The position numbers and the translations under genes were made by a program. From Alteribacter aurantiacus DSM 18675 (GTDB taxonomy: Bacteria; Bacillota; Bacilli; Bacillales; Salisediminibacteriaceae), in the NCBI RefSeq assembly GCF_000429705.1, contig NZ_KE386941.1, positions 1,724,781 through 1,788,780 of the forward strand: a stretch of 64,000 bases of DNA, in the 5' to 3' direction. The notes beneath the pieces were generated by a model, which saw only the letters and a list, made by a program, of their open reading frames with translations, was not told where the DNA came from and made no database searches. Positions 40,966-50,010 of this stretch are shown here, one piece after another; the first letter of the stretch is position 1; every line of letters starts with the position of its first letter.

Positions 40966-41373
40966 TTAATTTAAATGCTCTAGTCTATATGATTTTATTT
41001 CCTTTACTTTTCCAGACCTTGCAGCATTACTAAACATATATACATCGCAGAAATCAATTTTTGTACCACTTGCTAATGAAATCACACCATTTATTGAAGC
41101 GAATTTCCCGTGAGTTATCACTTGGTAAATTTCAAGGCAATCAATAATGTTTTTATTTTCTTCCTGCAAAGTAGTAATGAATGAACATTGCCCTTCTATT
41201 TTTTTATTATCTTTTAATTGGAACCATATAATAGATTCATCGGCATATTCCTTAATGATTTCATTTTGCTGTTTTAATATAGCTACTGTAAGATCAATAA
41301 CTATTTGTTTTCTTGGGGCATTATCACATCCTTTTGGAATAATGAGCTTCATATCCTCTGGGGAACCGTTCAC
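40966..41373 (-). CDS. NTF2-like (SnoaL-type) small protein
   Basis: A 135-residue protein. IVIDLTVAILKQQNEIIKEY, YADESIIWFQLKDNKKIEGQ and ITHGKFASINGVISLASGTK follow the helix-beta pattern of the NTF2-like cone fold. The start is a GTG at 41373 behind AGAGGTG. It may bind a small ligand or have no enzymatic role. It is the first of four small minus-strand genes in an AT-rich patch. Confidence 0.65.
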   Translation of the reverse strand: MNGSPEDMKLIIPKGCDNAPRKQIVIDLTVAILKQQNEIIKEYADESIIWFQLKDNKKIEGQCSFITTLQEENKNIIDCLEIYQVITHGKFASINGVISLASGTKIDFCDVYMFSNAARSGKVKEIKSYRLEHLN

Positions 41374-41500
41374 TTAATTCACCTCTTGAAAGACCTAATT
41401 ATAATAGGTTTATTTTACTTGTGTTTTGAACAATCTTTATTTAAAGCAATAATAACCAACATTCGATCTTCACCTAATGCACCCGTTAATTTAACAAACG

Positions 41501-41845
41501 TCAATACTTTTTGTTTGCATAGCTTCTTGCCATTGATGAAGGGAAAAATTTTATTTTATATTTCTTTTTAAGTTCATTCTTTACTTTCTCTGATAATTTA
41601 GCACCTTGTTTATTATGTTCTTCTTCCATTGCAATACCATTGAAAATTAATTTATCTATATCCCAGTCAATCCATTCTCCGTACTGAGTTCCCCATTTCA
41701 TCAATTCGCTTTTTAATTCATTTGAAATGGGAAAGACTTCTAAATCAAGGTTACAACCGCATTGATTGCACCATACAGAGTCAGCTCCGACATCACCTTC
41801 AATTTTTAACTCGTATGTTTCTTTTTGCTCGCAAAAGCAATGCAT
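41501..41845 (-). CDS. Zinc-ribbon small protein (114 aa), unknown function
   Basis: The N-terminal 35 residues hold two cysteine pairs, HCFCEQ and VWCNQCGCNLD, enough for a zinc ribbon. The rest is a helical basic region ending AMEEEHNKQGAKLSEKVKNE and onward. GAGGAG lies eleven bases before the ATG. Small cysteine-pair proteins of this type recur in Bacillus orphan clusters. No function is known. Confidence 0.65.
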   Translation of the reverse strand: MHCFCEQKETYELKIEGDVGADSVWCNQCGCNLDLEVFPISNELKSELMKWGTQYGEWIDWDIDKLIFNGIAMEEEHNKQGAKLSEKVKNELKKKYKIKFFPSSMARSYANKKY

Positions 41846-41940
41846 CTATTAAGTCGCTCCTCTATATTTCAATGTTCCTTCTTCAACTAATCTGTGCCGT
41901 TAGACGAATAAGAAATGAACGACAAAGCGATCGTTATAAT

Positions 41941-42216
41941 TTAAATCATATTATTTAATGATAACCATTGTTCCAACCGTTGTACTCCAGTATTATAATC
42001 AATCTCTTTATTGTCGATAGAAAATATTCTTGTTCCAAATAGATCTAATGTTAATTCATCTTTAGGGGTAATATTTTTAAACCCATACCCTTGAAAATCA
42101 AAGAATATATCCCATACATCTTCTAATTGTCTTTTAAAAGCTATCGCCTCATAATCATAGTTATCTTCATAATAACCTAAATGCAGATGATGTTTATCAT
42201 CATACGAAATATCCAT
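41941..42216 (-). CDS. Small acidic protein (91 aa), unknown function
   Basis: Begins MDISYDDKHHLHLGYYEDNY and contains DVWDIFFDFQGYGFKNITPK. AAGGGG precedes the ATG. The high content of acidic and aromatic residues recalls polymorphic-toxin immunity proteins. No cognate toxin is in the window, and the assignment is only a suggestion. Confidence 0.55.
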   Translation of the reverse strand: MDISYDDKHHLHLGYYEDNYDYEAIAFKRQLEDVWDIFFDFQGYGFKNITPKDELTLDLFGTRIFSIDNKEIDYNTGVQRLEQWLSLNNMI

Positions 42217-42309
42217 TCAGTACCCCTTTTTCTTTATCTAGAATTATTAATTCGGTAGTTGGAATCAAATTACCTTCTTCCACTGTGGCCTTGCTCGAAT
42301 TGTTCATCT

Positions 42310-42480
42310 TTACTTATTAGCGTAATACTTGTTATACACTCTCATTTCACAATCATCGTTATCTATGCATAACCAAAGTTTCATCTTTTTTTCGTTCCCG
42401 TCACCTTCGTCAGTAGTAACCGTCTTATACTCAATCTCTTCCTCGTTTGTGTTCCCGCACTCATAACATTCTCTAGCCAT
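42310..42480 (-). CDS. Zinc-ribbon small protein (56 aa)
   Basis: A short frame beginning MARECYECGNTNEEEIEYKT, with AGGAGG nine bases before its ATG. A second pair of cysteines (WLCIDNDDCEMR) completes a CxxC...CxxxxxxC arrangement suited to zinc. It lies in the same AT-rich group of orphan genes. An alternative ATG three codons upstream would touch the ribosome binding site. Confidence 0.65.
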   Translation of the reverse strand: MARECYECGNTNEEEIEYKTVTTDEGDGNEKKMKLWLCIDNDDCEMRVYNKYYANK

Positions 42481-42832
42481 TTCATTCATCCTCCTATTCT
42501 TTTACTTTAATAGTCTTCCTTTAAGAATAATGAAATTGTTCCTTTAAATTAATCTGTTTTTATAATAATATAATTATTCAACTTCCATTTAATCCTTCTT
42601 CAACTAAACTCCGCGATAGTTTAAGTACTCTAGTTCACAATATCTTCCTAATTTTAACATGTATTTAATTTATCGATTTCTTTATAGCTATTCTAGCTAA
42701 AAAACACTCCTACTAAATAATACAGAAAAAAACAGACAGTGAGTACTCCTGGCTGTTTTCTTTACATTAACTAATTTCTTTACTAACATGTTTTAAAAGA
42801 TCTTTTTAAATATCTTACTTTATCCCAACCCC
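42481..42832. other. AT-rich stretch without genes
   Basis: These 352 bases are strongly AT-rich, with stops in all frames. No terminator hairpin, repeat core or convincing promoter was seen. Base composition suggests decayed or horizontally acquired DNA continuous with the small-gene group to the left. Confidence 0.5.
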
Positions 42833-43750
42833 CTACTTTACAAACCGATGATTCCCGATCGTTTTCACTTCTTCACGGCTATGCATGAATTCCCTAGTCG
42901 ATACATTTGGGTTAAAAAAGAATAAAGCCTCAGGCACATGATTCTCTCCGGACAACGCTCTCCTTGCTGCTTCAATCGGTCTCTCTTGAGGAATCGCAGT
43001 GTTAAACGTGCCGTTCACCACAGGTGTAAATTGGTTCGGTTGATGAAGCACCTCATGAACGGTGTTTGGAAACTGCGGGCTCGCTACCCGATTTAACACG
43101 ACGTTTGCCACAGCCACCTGACCTATAATCGGTTCACCTCGAGATTCCAAGTGAACGATCTTGGCTAGATTGATCAACTCCTGGGATGGAATCACCACTT
43201 CTTGTCCGACCCTCAGCGGGCTAACATTCGCAATCGAACGGTTAAAAGCGTGAAGCATATCAACTGATAGGTTATGGTTTATTGCAATTCGATAAAATGT
43301 ATCGCCAGGCTTTACAATATAGATCGTTTCCACTTCAATCGTTGGCACTGGCGGCAGGCTTGGACTCTCTTCTTGCGGCTTTTCACCGATCGGAATCACA
43401 ATGACTTGGCCGACGCCGATCACGTTCGGGTTGGTAATGGACGGATTGAGTTCAAGAAGGCGACTGAACGTCGTTTGATTACGACTGGCAATCGCCGAAA
43501 GGGTGTCGCCCGAACGAATGGTGTACGTACTTGTCTCGCTTTTTGTCACCGTTAACGTTTGACCGGGGTAAATCGTATGGCTCACCAGGTCGTTTAATGC
43601 CATCAGTTCCTGTACAGTAAGACCATGGGTAGTGGCAATTCGCCAAAGGGTATCTCCAGGCGTTACCGTCACACTGCCGGACGCCAACGCATGACTGCTT
43701 CCAAAAACCATCATCCCCGCTAATACAAGTGATATCAGTTGTTTTTTTAT
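42833..43750 (-). CDS. Cell-wall hydrolase with three LysM repeats and a SleB/CwlJ domain (2), start codon ATA
   Basis: A paralogue of the hydrolase at 37745. LysM repeats start VTVTPGDTLWRIA, YTIRSGDTLSAIA and YIVKPGDTFYRIA. The Hydrolase_2 domain with LAKIVHLESRGEPIIGQVAV is intact. By alignment the start should be at 43750, behind the same GGGAGAGGG, but the codon there is ATA, not ATG. From it a full signal peptide is read (KKQLISLVLAGMMVFGSSHA). The first ATG, at 43714, has no ribosome binding site and would remove the basic n-region. Either ATA is used or expression has been lost. Confidence 0.8.
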   Translation of the reverse strand: MKKQLISLVLAGMMVFGSSHALASGSVTVTPGDTLWRIATTHGLTVQELMALNDLVSHTIYPGQTLTVTKSETSTYTIRSGDTLSAIASRNQTTFSRLLELNPSITNPNVIGVGQVIVIPIGEKPQEESPSLPPVPTIEVETIYIVKPGDTFYRIAINHNLSVDMLHAFNRSIANVSPLRVGQEVVIPSQELINLAKIVHLESRGEPIIGQVAVANVVLNRVASPQFPNTVHEVLHQPNQFTPVVNGTFNTAIPQERPIEAARRALSGENHVPEALFFFNPNVSTREFMHSREEVKTIGNHRFVK

Positions 43751-44015
43751 ATTTCCCTCTCCCTAAATGAACGATTAATAGAGGAAAGCTAGAGTGCCTT
43801 CTTTCATCGTTTCGCAACTCAAACAAGCAGGCTACTCGTGCATAATGGGGTCACACAATTTACACATGGAGTGCCCGTTGAATGTGGCATCACAAACGGA
43901 CGATAGAAGAAAGACTCTAGCATTCACTTATCCTATGCTTTTTTTACTAGCATTGACACGGGTATCGTTACTAGAAACGTAATAAGTCGGCATAACAACT
44001 AGAGAGAGTTCCATT
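43751..44015. other. Upstream region of hydrolase 2, no gene
   Basis: Holds the GGGAGAGGG site at its left edge. No open frame with start signals, repeat core or clear promoter was identified in the remainder. Confidence 0.45.
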
Positions 44016-44050
44016 AGAAAAAGCCCAACCTGAGTCGGTTGGGCTTTCAC
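44016..44050 (-). terminator. Terminator after the RND transporter gene
   Basis: AAAGCCCAACC pairs with GGTTGGGCTTT around six bases. TTTTTC follows on the minus strand. Confidence 0.9.
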
Positions 44051-44052
44051 TA

Positions 44053-47000
44053 TTATTTGTCATCGTCGCGTTTGTTTCGCTTCACAAAGCGATCGAGCAT
44101 TTCAAGAAATTCTTCATTGCTCATACTGTCCATGCGATGACGGTTTTTACGAGATGGGAACTTCGGAGACTCTTTGTCGTTTTTCCGTGATGAACGTTCT
44201 GTTTCATCCTCCTCCCACTCTTCAATCGGCTCCAAATATGTTGGTTCGTCACCATGTGGATCATCTTCATGGCCGTATTCGTTGTAATCGAGTTGTTCTT
44301 GATCTTTTTTACCTTCGTCCAGTCTTTCATAATTGGTTCTCGTTCCTTTATTCGTATCTTGCACATCGAGCAAATATGCCGGAACAAGCTGACCATCTGG
44401 AGTTACGTACTTTTTATTCAAGTTTCTTGTTTCTTTATCAAAAAAGCTGTAAATGACCGGGATAAAGAATAGCGTCAGGAACGTACCACTGATCAGTCCG
44501 CTGATCACGGTAATGGCGAGTGGTTGCTGAAGCTCTGTTCCTTCTCCGATTCCTAGAGCGAGAGGCACAAGACCTAAGATTGTGGTCGTAGCCGTCATGA
44601 AAATTGGACGGGCCCGGTCTTTTACCCCTTCCACGATCGCATCATAACTTCGAAGCCCTGCTTCTTTACGCTTATTAATATAATCCACCAGTACAATCGC
44701 GTTGTTGACGACGATACCGGCCAACACAATGAACCCGATAAAGCCCATCACACTCACTGGTGTTCGCGTCAATGTAAGTCCAATTGCCACTCCAATCACA
44801 ACAAGAGGGACACTGAACATAATCACTAGCGGATAACGTAACGATTCGAATTGTGCTGCCATCACCAAGTACACGAACACGATGGCTAAAATTAAAGCGA
44901 GTACTAAATCACCTAGAGCATCGTCCAACAGTTCTTGATCTCCTGTTAACGAAACCGTTGTTCCTTCGTCCAAGTCCAAGTCATCGATCGTAGACTGAAC
45001 CAGTTGACCGATTTCACCAAGGTTGTATTGCGTGCCGTATTGCAGGGTAAATTGCACCGCTTCTTCTTGGTTAATCCGATTAATTTGAACCGGTCCGTCC
45101 CCTTCTTCAATGTCAGTGATGTCACTCAAGGCCACATATTCACCTTCATTGTTACGAAGAAGCAGATCTTCTAACGCATCCAAGTCTTCGACAAATTCTT
45201 CTTCATACTGAACGCGCACTTCGTATACATCATTCTCAGTTGTAACGATTTGAGTGGCTGTCGTACCACGCATGATCGAGTTGACGGCGTTGGCAATTTG
45301 AGCCGGGGTGAACCCTTCCTCACGAGCCGCTTCGTCATCGATTAGGATTTGAACTTCTCGAACCGTATCCGTTCGATCATTGCTCACTTCCTGGAACTCG
45401 CTCATATCTTGGAACTCTTCATAAATCTCCTCGACCGCTTCGTCTAGTCGAGTCGGGTTTGTGTCACTTACATTAAACGTAAAGGTATTCGGATTTCCGC
45501 CAAAGGAGGCTTCCAACTGAATGGATACTTCTTCAGCGTCCTCCGCTGCCCGTTCAATATCACGGCGAAGGGACTCCGCAAATTCCATTGTAGATACGTC
45601 ACGGTCGGCAATTGGTACCATGGATACATAGATGAACCCTTCATCCGATCCACCGCTGCCCATCACATTATCTTCTTGCCCACCTGAACCTGTCACACTC
45701 GTATAATCTCGAATGACCGATTCTCCGTCGAGCACCTCTTCTACATTTTCAATAACGGCAAAGGTGTCTTCAAGAGGTGTGCCGTTTTCCATTTCAATTT
45801 CCACTTGGAAAAAGCCTTCATCTGTTGCCGGTAAAAATTCAGTTCCAACGGTTGTTACACCAAACCCTCCCCCTACTAATAGAAGGAATGTAATAAACAA
45901 CACCCCAAAACGGTGGCGAAGAGACCAACGGGCTGAACGGTCAAACGCTTTAACAAAGCGAGAGTTCTGGCGCTTTTCCTCTTCGTTTTCTTTCGGCTCT
46001 TTTAACCAACGTGCCGCAAGCATTGGCACGACCGTTAAGGCTACGGCTAAAGAAGCAAATAAACTAAACGAAACTGTGAGAGCAAATTCTCTGAACAAGT
46101 TTCCTACGATTCCGGTAATGAAAATCACCGGTAAAAACACGGAAACCGTCGTCAAAGTCGAAGCCGTAATCGCACCGGCGACCTCTTTCGCTCCATCACG
46201 AGCCGCTTGTGTAGGGCTCTTCTTCATACTCAAGTGCCTGTATATATTCTCGATGACGACAATCGAGTTATCCACAAGCATCCCGATTCCAAGAGCTAGT
46301 CCCCCAAGGGTCATGATATTCAAGGAGAAGTTCGTAAAGTAAAGCAGTACGAACGTCACAATCACGGAAAATGGTATCGCAATTCCGATGAGTAACGGTG
46401 TTTTAAAGCTGCGTAGGAAGAAAAACAACACGAGCATCGCGAACACACCACCGGCAATGAGCGCCATTGACACGTTTTGAATCGCATCTTCAATAAATTC
46501 ACCTTGATCAAACAGCATCGCTGTATCAATATCTCGGTAACGATCTTCTTCTAAAAGGTCATTGAGTCGATCGTTAAACGCACGAGATACTTCCGCTGTA
46601 TTTGCGTCCGCTTGTTGCTGAACGCTAAGGAGTATCGATCCGTCTTGATTCGTTCGGGTAATCACATCTCCTGATTCAGGAGTCAATTCAACTGTCGCAA
46701 TATCCGCGACTGTAACGTCATCTCCTGACTCCAAATCCTGTGTCACAACGACGTCTTCAATGTCTTCTACACTCGTAAGTTCAAACAATACTCTCGTTGT
46801 GAGTTCGAAATCCCCACTTCTGACACTCCCGCCCGGTTGCGTCACGTTATGAGCTTGCAAAGCGGAAACGACTTCATCTTGCGTAAGACCAAACTCTTCT
46901 AAATCGTCTTGATTAAGTGAAATTTGAATCTCGTCGACCACGTCACCCAACGTGTCGATTGAACCGACACCATCAATCTTTAATAATTCTTGCTCCAAAT

Positions 47001-47469
47001 CCCCGACAAGGTCACTTAGCTCGGAAGCGTCCGCGTCAACACTTGATAGGGACATTTGAATGATTGGAAACTGCGATGGATCAAACTTCAAAAACCGCGG
47101 ATTTCCTGCATCATCTGGTAAAGGCGTTTGATTCATATTCGTAATAATATCGTTTTCAACATCGTCAATCGACGTGGCCCAAGAAAACTCCAATAAGGTG
47201 AGGGAGGAGCCTTCCATTGAAATGGAACTAATGTTGTTTAAGCCAGGCAAGGTGGCCAAACTTTCTTCCATCGGCTCGGACACTTGGTTCGCTACTTCTT
47301 GCGGGGAAGCATCCGGATAACTCGTTACGACAGCCCCAATTGGGGGGTCGATGTCCGGAATCAGTTTTAACGGAATATTAATAAGTGAAATGATACCAAG
47401 AAGTAAAAAGAGTGTCATCGCGACAAGCGTAAACACCGGTCTTCGTATGGAAAAATTCGTTATTTTCAT
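44053..47469 (-). CDS. RND-type efflux transporter (SwrC/AcrB-like)
   Basis: A 1138-residue inner-membrane exporter of the HAE1 class. The first helix (FTLVAMTLFLLLGIISLINI) and the two large extracytoplasmic loops are present. A central helix bundle includes GGLALGIGMLVDNSIVVIEN, the proton-relay region. The usual second half follows, with GFIGFIVLAGIVVNNAIVLV. The C-terminal 110 residues are a hydrophilic extension rich in Glu and Asp, absent from AcrB. The closest Bacillus model is SwrC (surfactin and drug export). No membrane-fusion protein is linked. The ATG overlaps the marR stop (ATGA). Confidence 0.93.
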   Translation of the reverse strand: MKITNFSIRRPVFTLVAMTLFLLLGIISLINIPLKLIPDIDPPIGAVVTSYPDASPQEVANQVSEPMEESLATLPGLNNISSISMEGSSLTLLEFSWATSIDDVENDIITNMNQTPLPDDAGNPRFLKFDPSQFPIIQMSLSSVDADASELSDLVGDLEQELLKIDGVGSIDTLGDVVDEIQISLNQDDLEEFGLTQDEVVSALQAHNVTQPGGSVRSGDFELTTRVLFELTSVEDIEDVVVTQDLESGDDVTVADIATVELTPESGDVITRTNQDGSILLSVQQQADANTAEVSRAFNDRLNDLLEEDRYRDIDTAMLFDQGEFIEDAIQNVSMALIAGGVFAMLVLFFFLRSFKTPLLIGIAIPFSVIVTFVLLYFTNFSLNIMTLGGLALGIGMLVDNSIVVIENIYRHLSMKKSPTQAARDGAKEVAGAITASTLTTVSVFLPVIFITGIVGNLFREFALTVSFSLFASLAVALTVVPMLAARWLKEPKENEEEKRQNSRFVKAFDRSARWSLRHRFGVLFITFLLLVGGGFGVTTVGTEFLPATDEGFFQVEIEMENGTPLEDTFAVIENVEEVLDGESVIRDYTSVTGSGGQEDNVMGSGGSDEGFIYVSMVPIADRDVSTMEFAESLRRDIERAAEDAEEVSIQLEASFGGNPNTFTFNVSDTNPTRLDEAVEEIYEEFQDMSEFQEVSNDRTDTVREVQILIDDEAAREEGFTPAQIANAVNSIMRGTTATQIVTTENDVYEVRVQYEEEFVEDLDALEDLLLRNNEGEYVALSDITDIEEGDGPVQINRINQEEAVQFTLQYGTQYNLGEIGQLVQSTIDDLDLDEGTTVSLTGDQELLDDALGDLVLALILAIVFVYLVMAAQFESLRYPLVIMFSVPLVVIGVAIGLTLTRTPVSVMGFIGFIVLAGIVVNNAIVLVDYINKRKEAGLRSYDAIVEGVKDRARPIFMTATTTILGLVPLALGIGEGTELQQPLAITVISGLISGTFLTLFFIPVIYSFFDKETRNLNKKYVTPDGQLVPAYLLDVQDTNKGTRTNYERLDEGKKDQEQLDYNEYGHEDDPHGDEPTYLEPIEEWEEDETERSSRKNDKESPKFPSRKNRHRMDSMSNEEFLEMLDRFVKRNKRDDDK

Positions 47470-47915
47470 GTAGACGTCCCTTCTTTCTCTTCAAGCATGA
47501 TGTCTCTGAGCTTTTTATACACATCACGGAAATGAAACAGATCGTTTTCCGGTATTTTCGTTAAGTATTTCGTCATGATCGTCTGTCTGGTCTGTTCCAT
47601 ATGTTCAAGAAGTACGATGCCTTCTTTGTCCAGTTCAAAAGGAACGGTTCGTCTGTTTTCCGTGTTTTCCTTTCGTTGTACAAGGTTCATTTGTTCGAGT
47701 TTTGAAAGCATTTGGCTCACAGCGCTCGGCGACACGTTTAAGTGATGTGAAAGATCCTTCACATACTTCACGTCGTGCCTTCCGATTAAATATAAGAGCA
47801 CCTGTTGATTAGAAGACAGGCGATTATCGTATTCAGTGCCGAATTCGTGCTGAATCATCATCATCACGTCTACCACGAGCTGCTCAATTTCCAATACGGT
47901 TTCTTCTATTTTCAT
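47466..47915 (-). CDS. MarR family transcriptional regulator
   Basis: A 149-residue winged-helix repressor. The recognition region is YVKDLSHHLNVSPSAVSQML. The wing is RKENTENRRTVPFELDKEG. Start chosen at ATG 47915, five bases after AAAGG. It is translationally coupled to the RND transporter and very likely represses this operon in response to an exported compound. Confidence 0.92.
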   Translation of the reverse strand: MKIEETVLEIEQLVVDVMMMIQHEFGTEYDNRLSSNQQVLLYLIGRHDVKYVKDLSHHLNVSPSAVSQMLSKLEQMNLVQRKENTENRRTVPFELDKEGIVLLEHMEQTRQTIMTKYLTKIPENDLFHFRDVYKKLRDIMLEEKEGTST

Positions 47916-48093
47916 GCGGACCTTTCCCTTCGTAAAACTAAACAATTAAGATGTTAAACGATTAACTTTCTTAACTATAATCGGTTCCCTTTTTCAAAGT
48001 CAAACAAACAGGTGTGAACAAAGTGTGAAAGTTTGGTTTGGTGGGTCGATGCTCGCGATGGAGGTGGAGGGGGGGATCTTTCGGTTTTCGGAT

Positions 48094-48193
48094 GATCCAC
48101 TTATTTTTCGTTTGACCCATTTATTTTTTATTTGATCCACTTATTCTTCGTTTGATCCAGTTCTTTTTCGTTTGATCCACTTATTTCTGAATC
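48094..48193. repeat. Five tandem 20-bp units (TTTGATCCACTTAT type)
   Basis: Units beginning GATCCAC at 48094 recur every 20 bases: 48094, 48114, 48134, 48154 and 48174, each with several substitutions. The consensus is roughly GATCCACTTATTTTTCGTTT. It lies between the marR promoter and the next gene's 3' end, in a 332-base non-coding region that is otherwise purine- and pyrimidine-tract rich. Confidence 0.85.
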
Positions 48194-48247
48194 GCTCCAG
48201 TTAGCAAGGTCGACCTCCTCCACCCCCTCCACTCACCCCGAACGATC

Positions 48248-48772
48248 CTACCTTATCAATTCCGCCACTTCCTTAATCGTTTCAGCACATACCTTTTGAT
48301 TTTCTTTCTCTTGCACCCCAATCGTGTAGCTGAATTGCCCCTCCTTAAAGGATAAAAAATGGAGTTTCGCATCCTCTAGGTATCGATAATATGCTTCTTG
48401 TCCTGTTTTTAGCTCAATGATTGTGCTTCCCTCATGTATGTCATCCATTATTTTTGCGCTTGGGTATTTGATGTCCATAATAAAATCTTGATGTGGTATG
48501 TTGCTTATATCAATATAATGAAGTCTTAATTCGTGATGATCTGTTATTTTCCCAAAAGAATGAGTGGGTTCAAACAGTTTTTTTGTAGGAAGCGACACGT
48601 GAACATGATGCGTCTCTTGAAATTGCTCCACGGCTTCTTCCATAGATACATATCCGTTTTCAGAGGCAAACTCTTTTATCTTCTGCTCCTCATCGTTACT
48701 TGCTTGTACCCAACCTCCACAAACGAAAGCAACCAACATTCCTACAATGACTACGACACTGCTTTTTTTCAT
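48248..48772 (-). CDS. Exported protein of unknown function (174 aa)
   Basis: Start chosen at ATG 48772 behind GGAGG. The signal peptide is KKSSVVVIVGMLVAFVCGGWVQA with a likely cleavage after QAS. The mature part is acidic and begins with a short helix (KIKEFASENGYVSMEEAVEQ). The remainder is a beta-rich domain. One mature cysteine (QKVCAET) is present. The family is not recognised. Confidence 0.7.
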   Translation of the reverse strand: MKKSSVVVIVGMLVAFVCGGWVQASNDEEQKIKEFASENGYVSMEEAVEQFQETHHVHVSLPTKKLFEPTHSFGKITDHHELRLHYIDISNIPHQDFIMDIKYPSAKIMDDIHEGSTIIELKTGQEAYYRYLEDAKLHFLSFKEGQFSYTIGVQEKENQKVCAETIKEVAELIR

Positions 48773-48962
48773 ATTAACCTCCAACCTTCATCGATCCATT
48801 TTCAAATCTTGTTCTTCATGAGTATGCCCTGAGGTGAGCCACAACACGCTGTTTTTTAGACCCTTCATCACGGCAGCTCGACATTTAAATGAACCCCTTT
48901 TTTTGTTTAAACGCATAGGTAAAAGGGAATCATCAGCTAGACAAATCGATAGGAGGGAAATC

Positions 48963-49952
48963 ATGAGTGATTTAAAACAAAACATAAACAAGGGAATTGG
49001 ACTCGGAACAGCACCTCTTGGGAACATGTTTCGCAACGTTTCCGATGAGGAAGCACTGGCAACAATTCAAACGGCGTGGGACGAAGGCATTCGTTATTTT
49101 GATACAGCCCCATTTTACGGGTTCGGACTTTCTGAAATCCGGTTAGGAGAAGTGTTGTCCAATTATGAGCGGAGCGACTTTATTCTTAGCTCCAAAGTAG
49201 GCAGAATTATTTTAAATGAGGAAGAACAGAAGTCTGGTCTCTTTGAACACGGACGCAAAAATAAAATGCTCACAGACTATACAAGGGACGGAACACTCCG
49301 TTCGATTGAGGATAGCCTTAAGCGCCTGAAAACCGATCACCTCGACATGGTCTTTGTTCATGACATCTCCCCTGATTTCCTTGGTGATGAGTGGACAGCG
49401 AAGTTTGAAGAAGCACAAAATGGGGCTTTCCCCGTGTTGGACGAGCTTCGTGAGGAAGGTGTAATTAAGTCGTGGGGACTTGGGGTCAATACGACTGAGC
49501 CAATTGAGAGATTGATTAAGCTAGATGAGGTTCAGCCCGACCTTTGTTTATCTGCAACCCAATATACGCTCATGCAGCATGAACAGGCTTTGGATAAGAT
49601 GATGCCCCTTGCAGAGAAGAAAGGAATGGGCTTTGTTATCGGCAGTCCTTACAATTCCGGCGCCTTACTTGGCGGTGATTACTTCGACTACGGCGAAATT
49701 ACGGAGGAAAAGAAAAAGCAAGTTAGAGAATTAACAGAGATCGCAGACAAACATGATGTAAGCTTAAAAGCGGCGGCACTGCAATATTCTTCCGCCCACC
49801 CAGCAGTAGAAGCTGTTATTCCGGGCTCTACTAGAACATCCCGTATTAAAGAAGATCTATCGGCTCTTGAAGAACGTATCCCTCATGCCTTTTGGGAGGA
49901 GCTAATTAGTAAAGGGCTTGTTTCTGAAAAAGCACCACTGCCTCAAAGGTAA
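48963..49952 (+). CDS. Aldo/keto reductase
   Basis: A 329-residue NADPH-dependent TIM-barrel oxidoreductase. The catalytic tetrad can be placed: Asp and Tyr in RYFDTAPFYGFGLSEIRLGE, Lys in LSSKVGR and His in MVFVHDISPDF. The C-terminal cofactor loop is AVIPGSTRTSRIKEDL. It resembles the pyridoxal 4-dehydrogenase/L-fucose dehydrogenase subgroup. The real start is ATG 48963 behind AGGAGGG, not the earlier in-frame codon at 48834. It is monocistronic. Confidence 0.92.
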   Translation: MSDLKQNINKGIGLGTAPLGNMFRNVSDEEALATIQTAWDEGIRYFDTAPFYGFGLSEIRLGEVLSNYERSDFILSSKVGRIILNEEEQKSGLFEHGRKNKMLTDYTRDGTLRSIEDSLKRLKTDHLDMVFVHDISPDFLGDEWTAKFEEAQNGAFPVLDELREEGVIKSWGLGVNTTEPIERLIKLDEVQPDLCLSATQYTLMQHEQALDKMMPLAEKKGMGFVIGSPYNSGALLGGDYFDYGEITEEKKKQVRELTEIADKHDVSLKAAALQYSSAHPAVEAVIPGSTRTSRIKEDLSALEERIPHAFWEELISKGLVSEKAPLPQR

Positions 49953-49962
49953 CTTCACAAAT

Positions 49963-50007
49963 AAAAAGGCACAGCTGGCCATCCTCAAGCCTGCTGTGCC
50001 TCTTTTA
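49963..50007. terminator. Bidirectional terminator
   Basis: AGGCACAGC pairs with GCTGTGCCT. A- and T-rich flanks sit on both sides, serving the reductase gene and the converging sigma-54 activator gene. Confidence 0.8.
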
Positions 50008-50010
50008 GAT

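Noticed and set aside
44154..46342. Plus-strand frames opposite the RND transporter, one of about 209 codons
   Set aside because: Antisense to a well-supported coding gene; they lack ribosome binding sites and recognisable domains.
48094..48193. CRISPR array
   Set aside because: Units are directly adjacent 20-mers with no spacers, and no cas genes are present.
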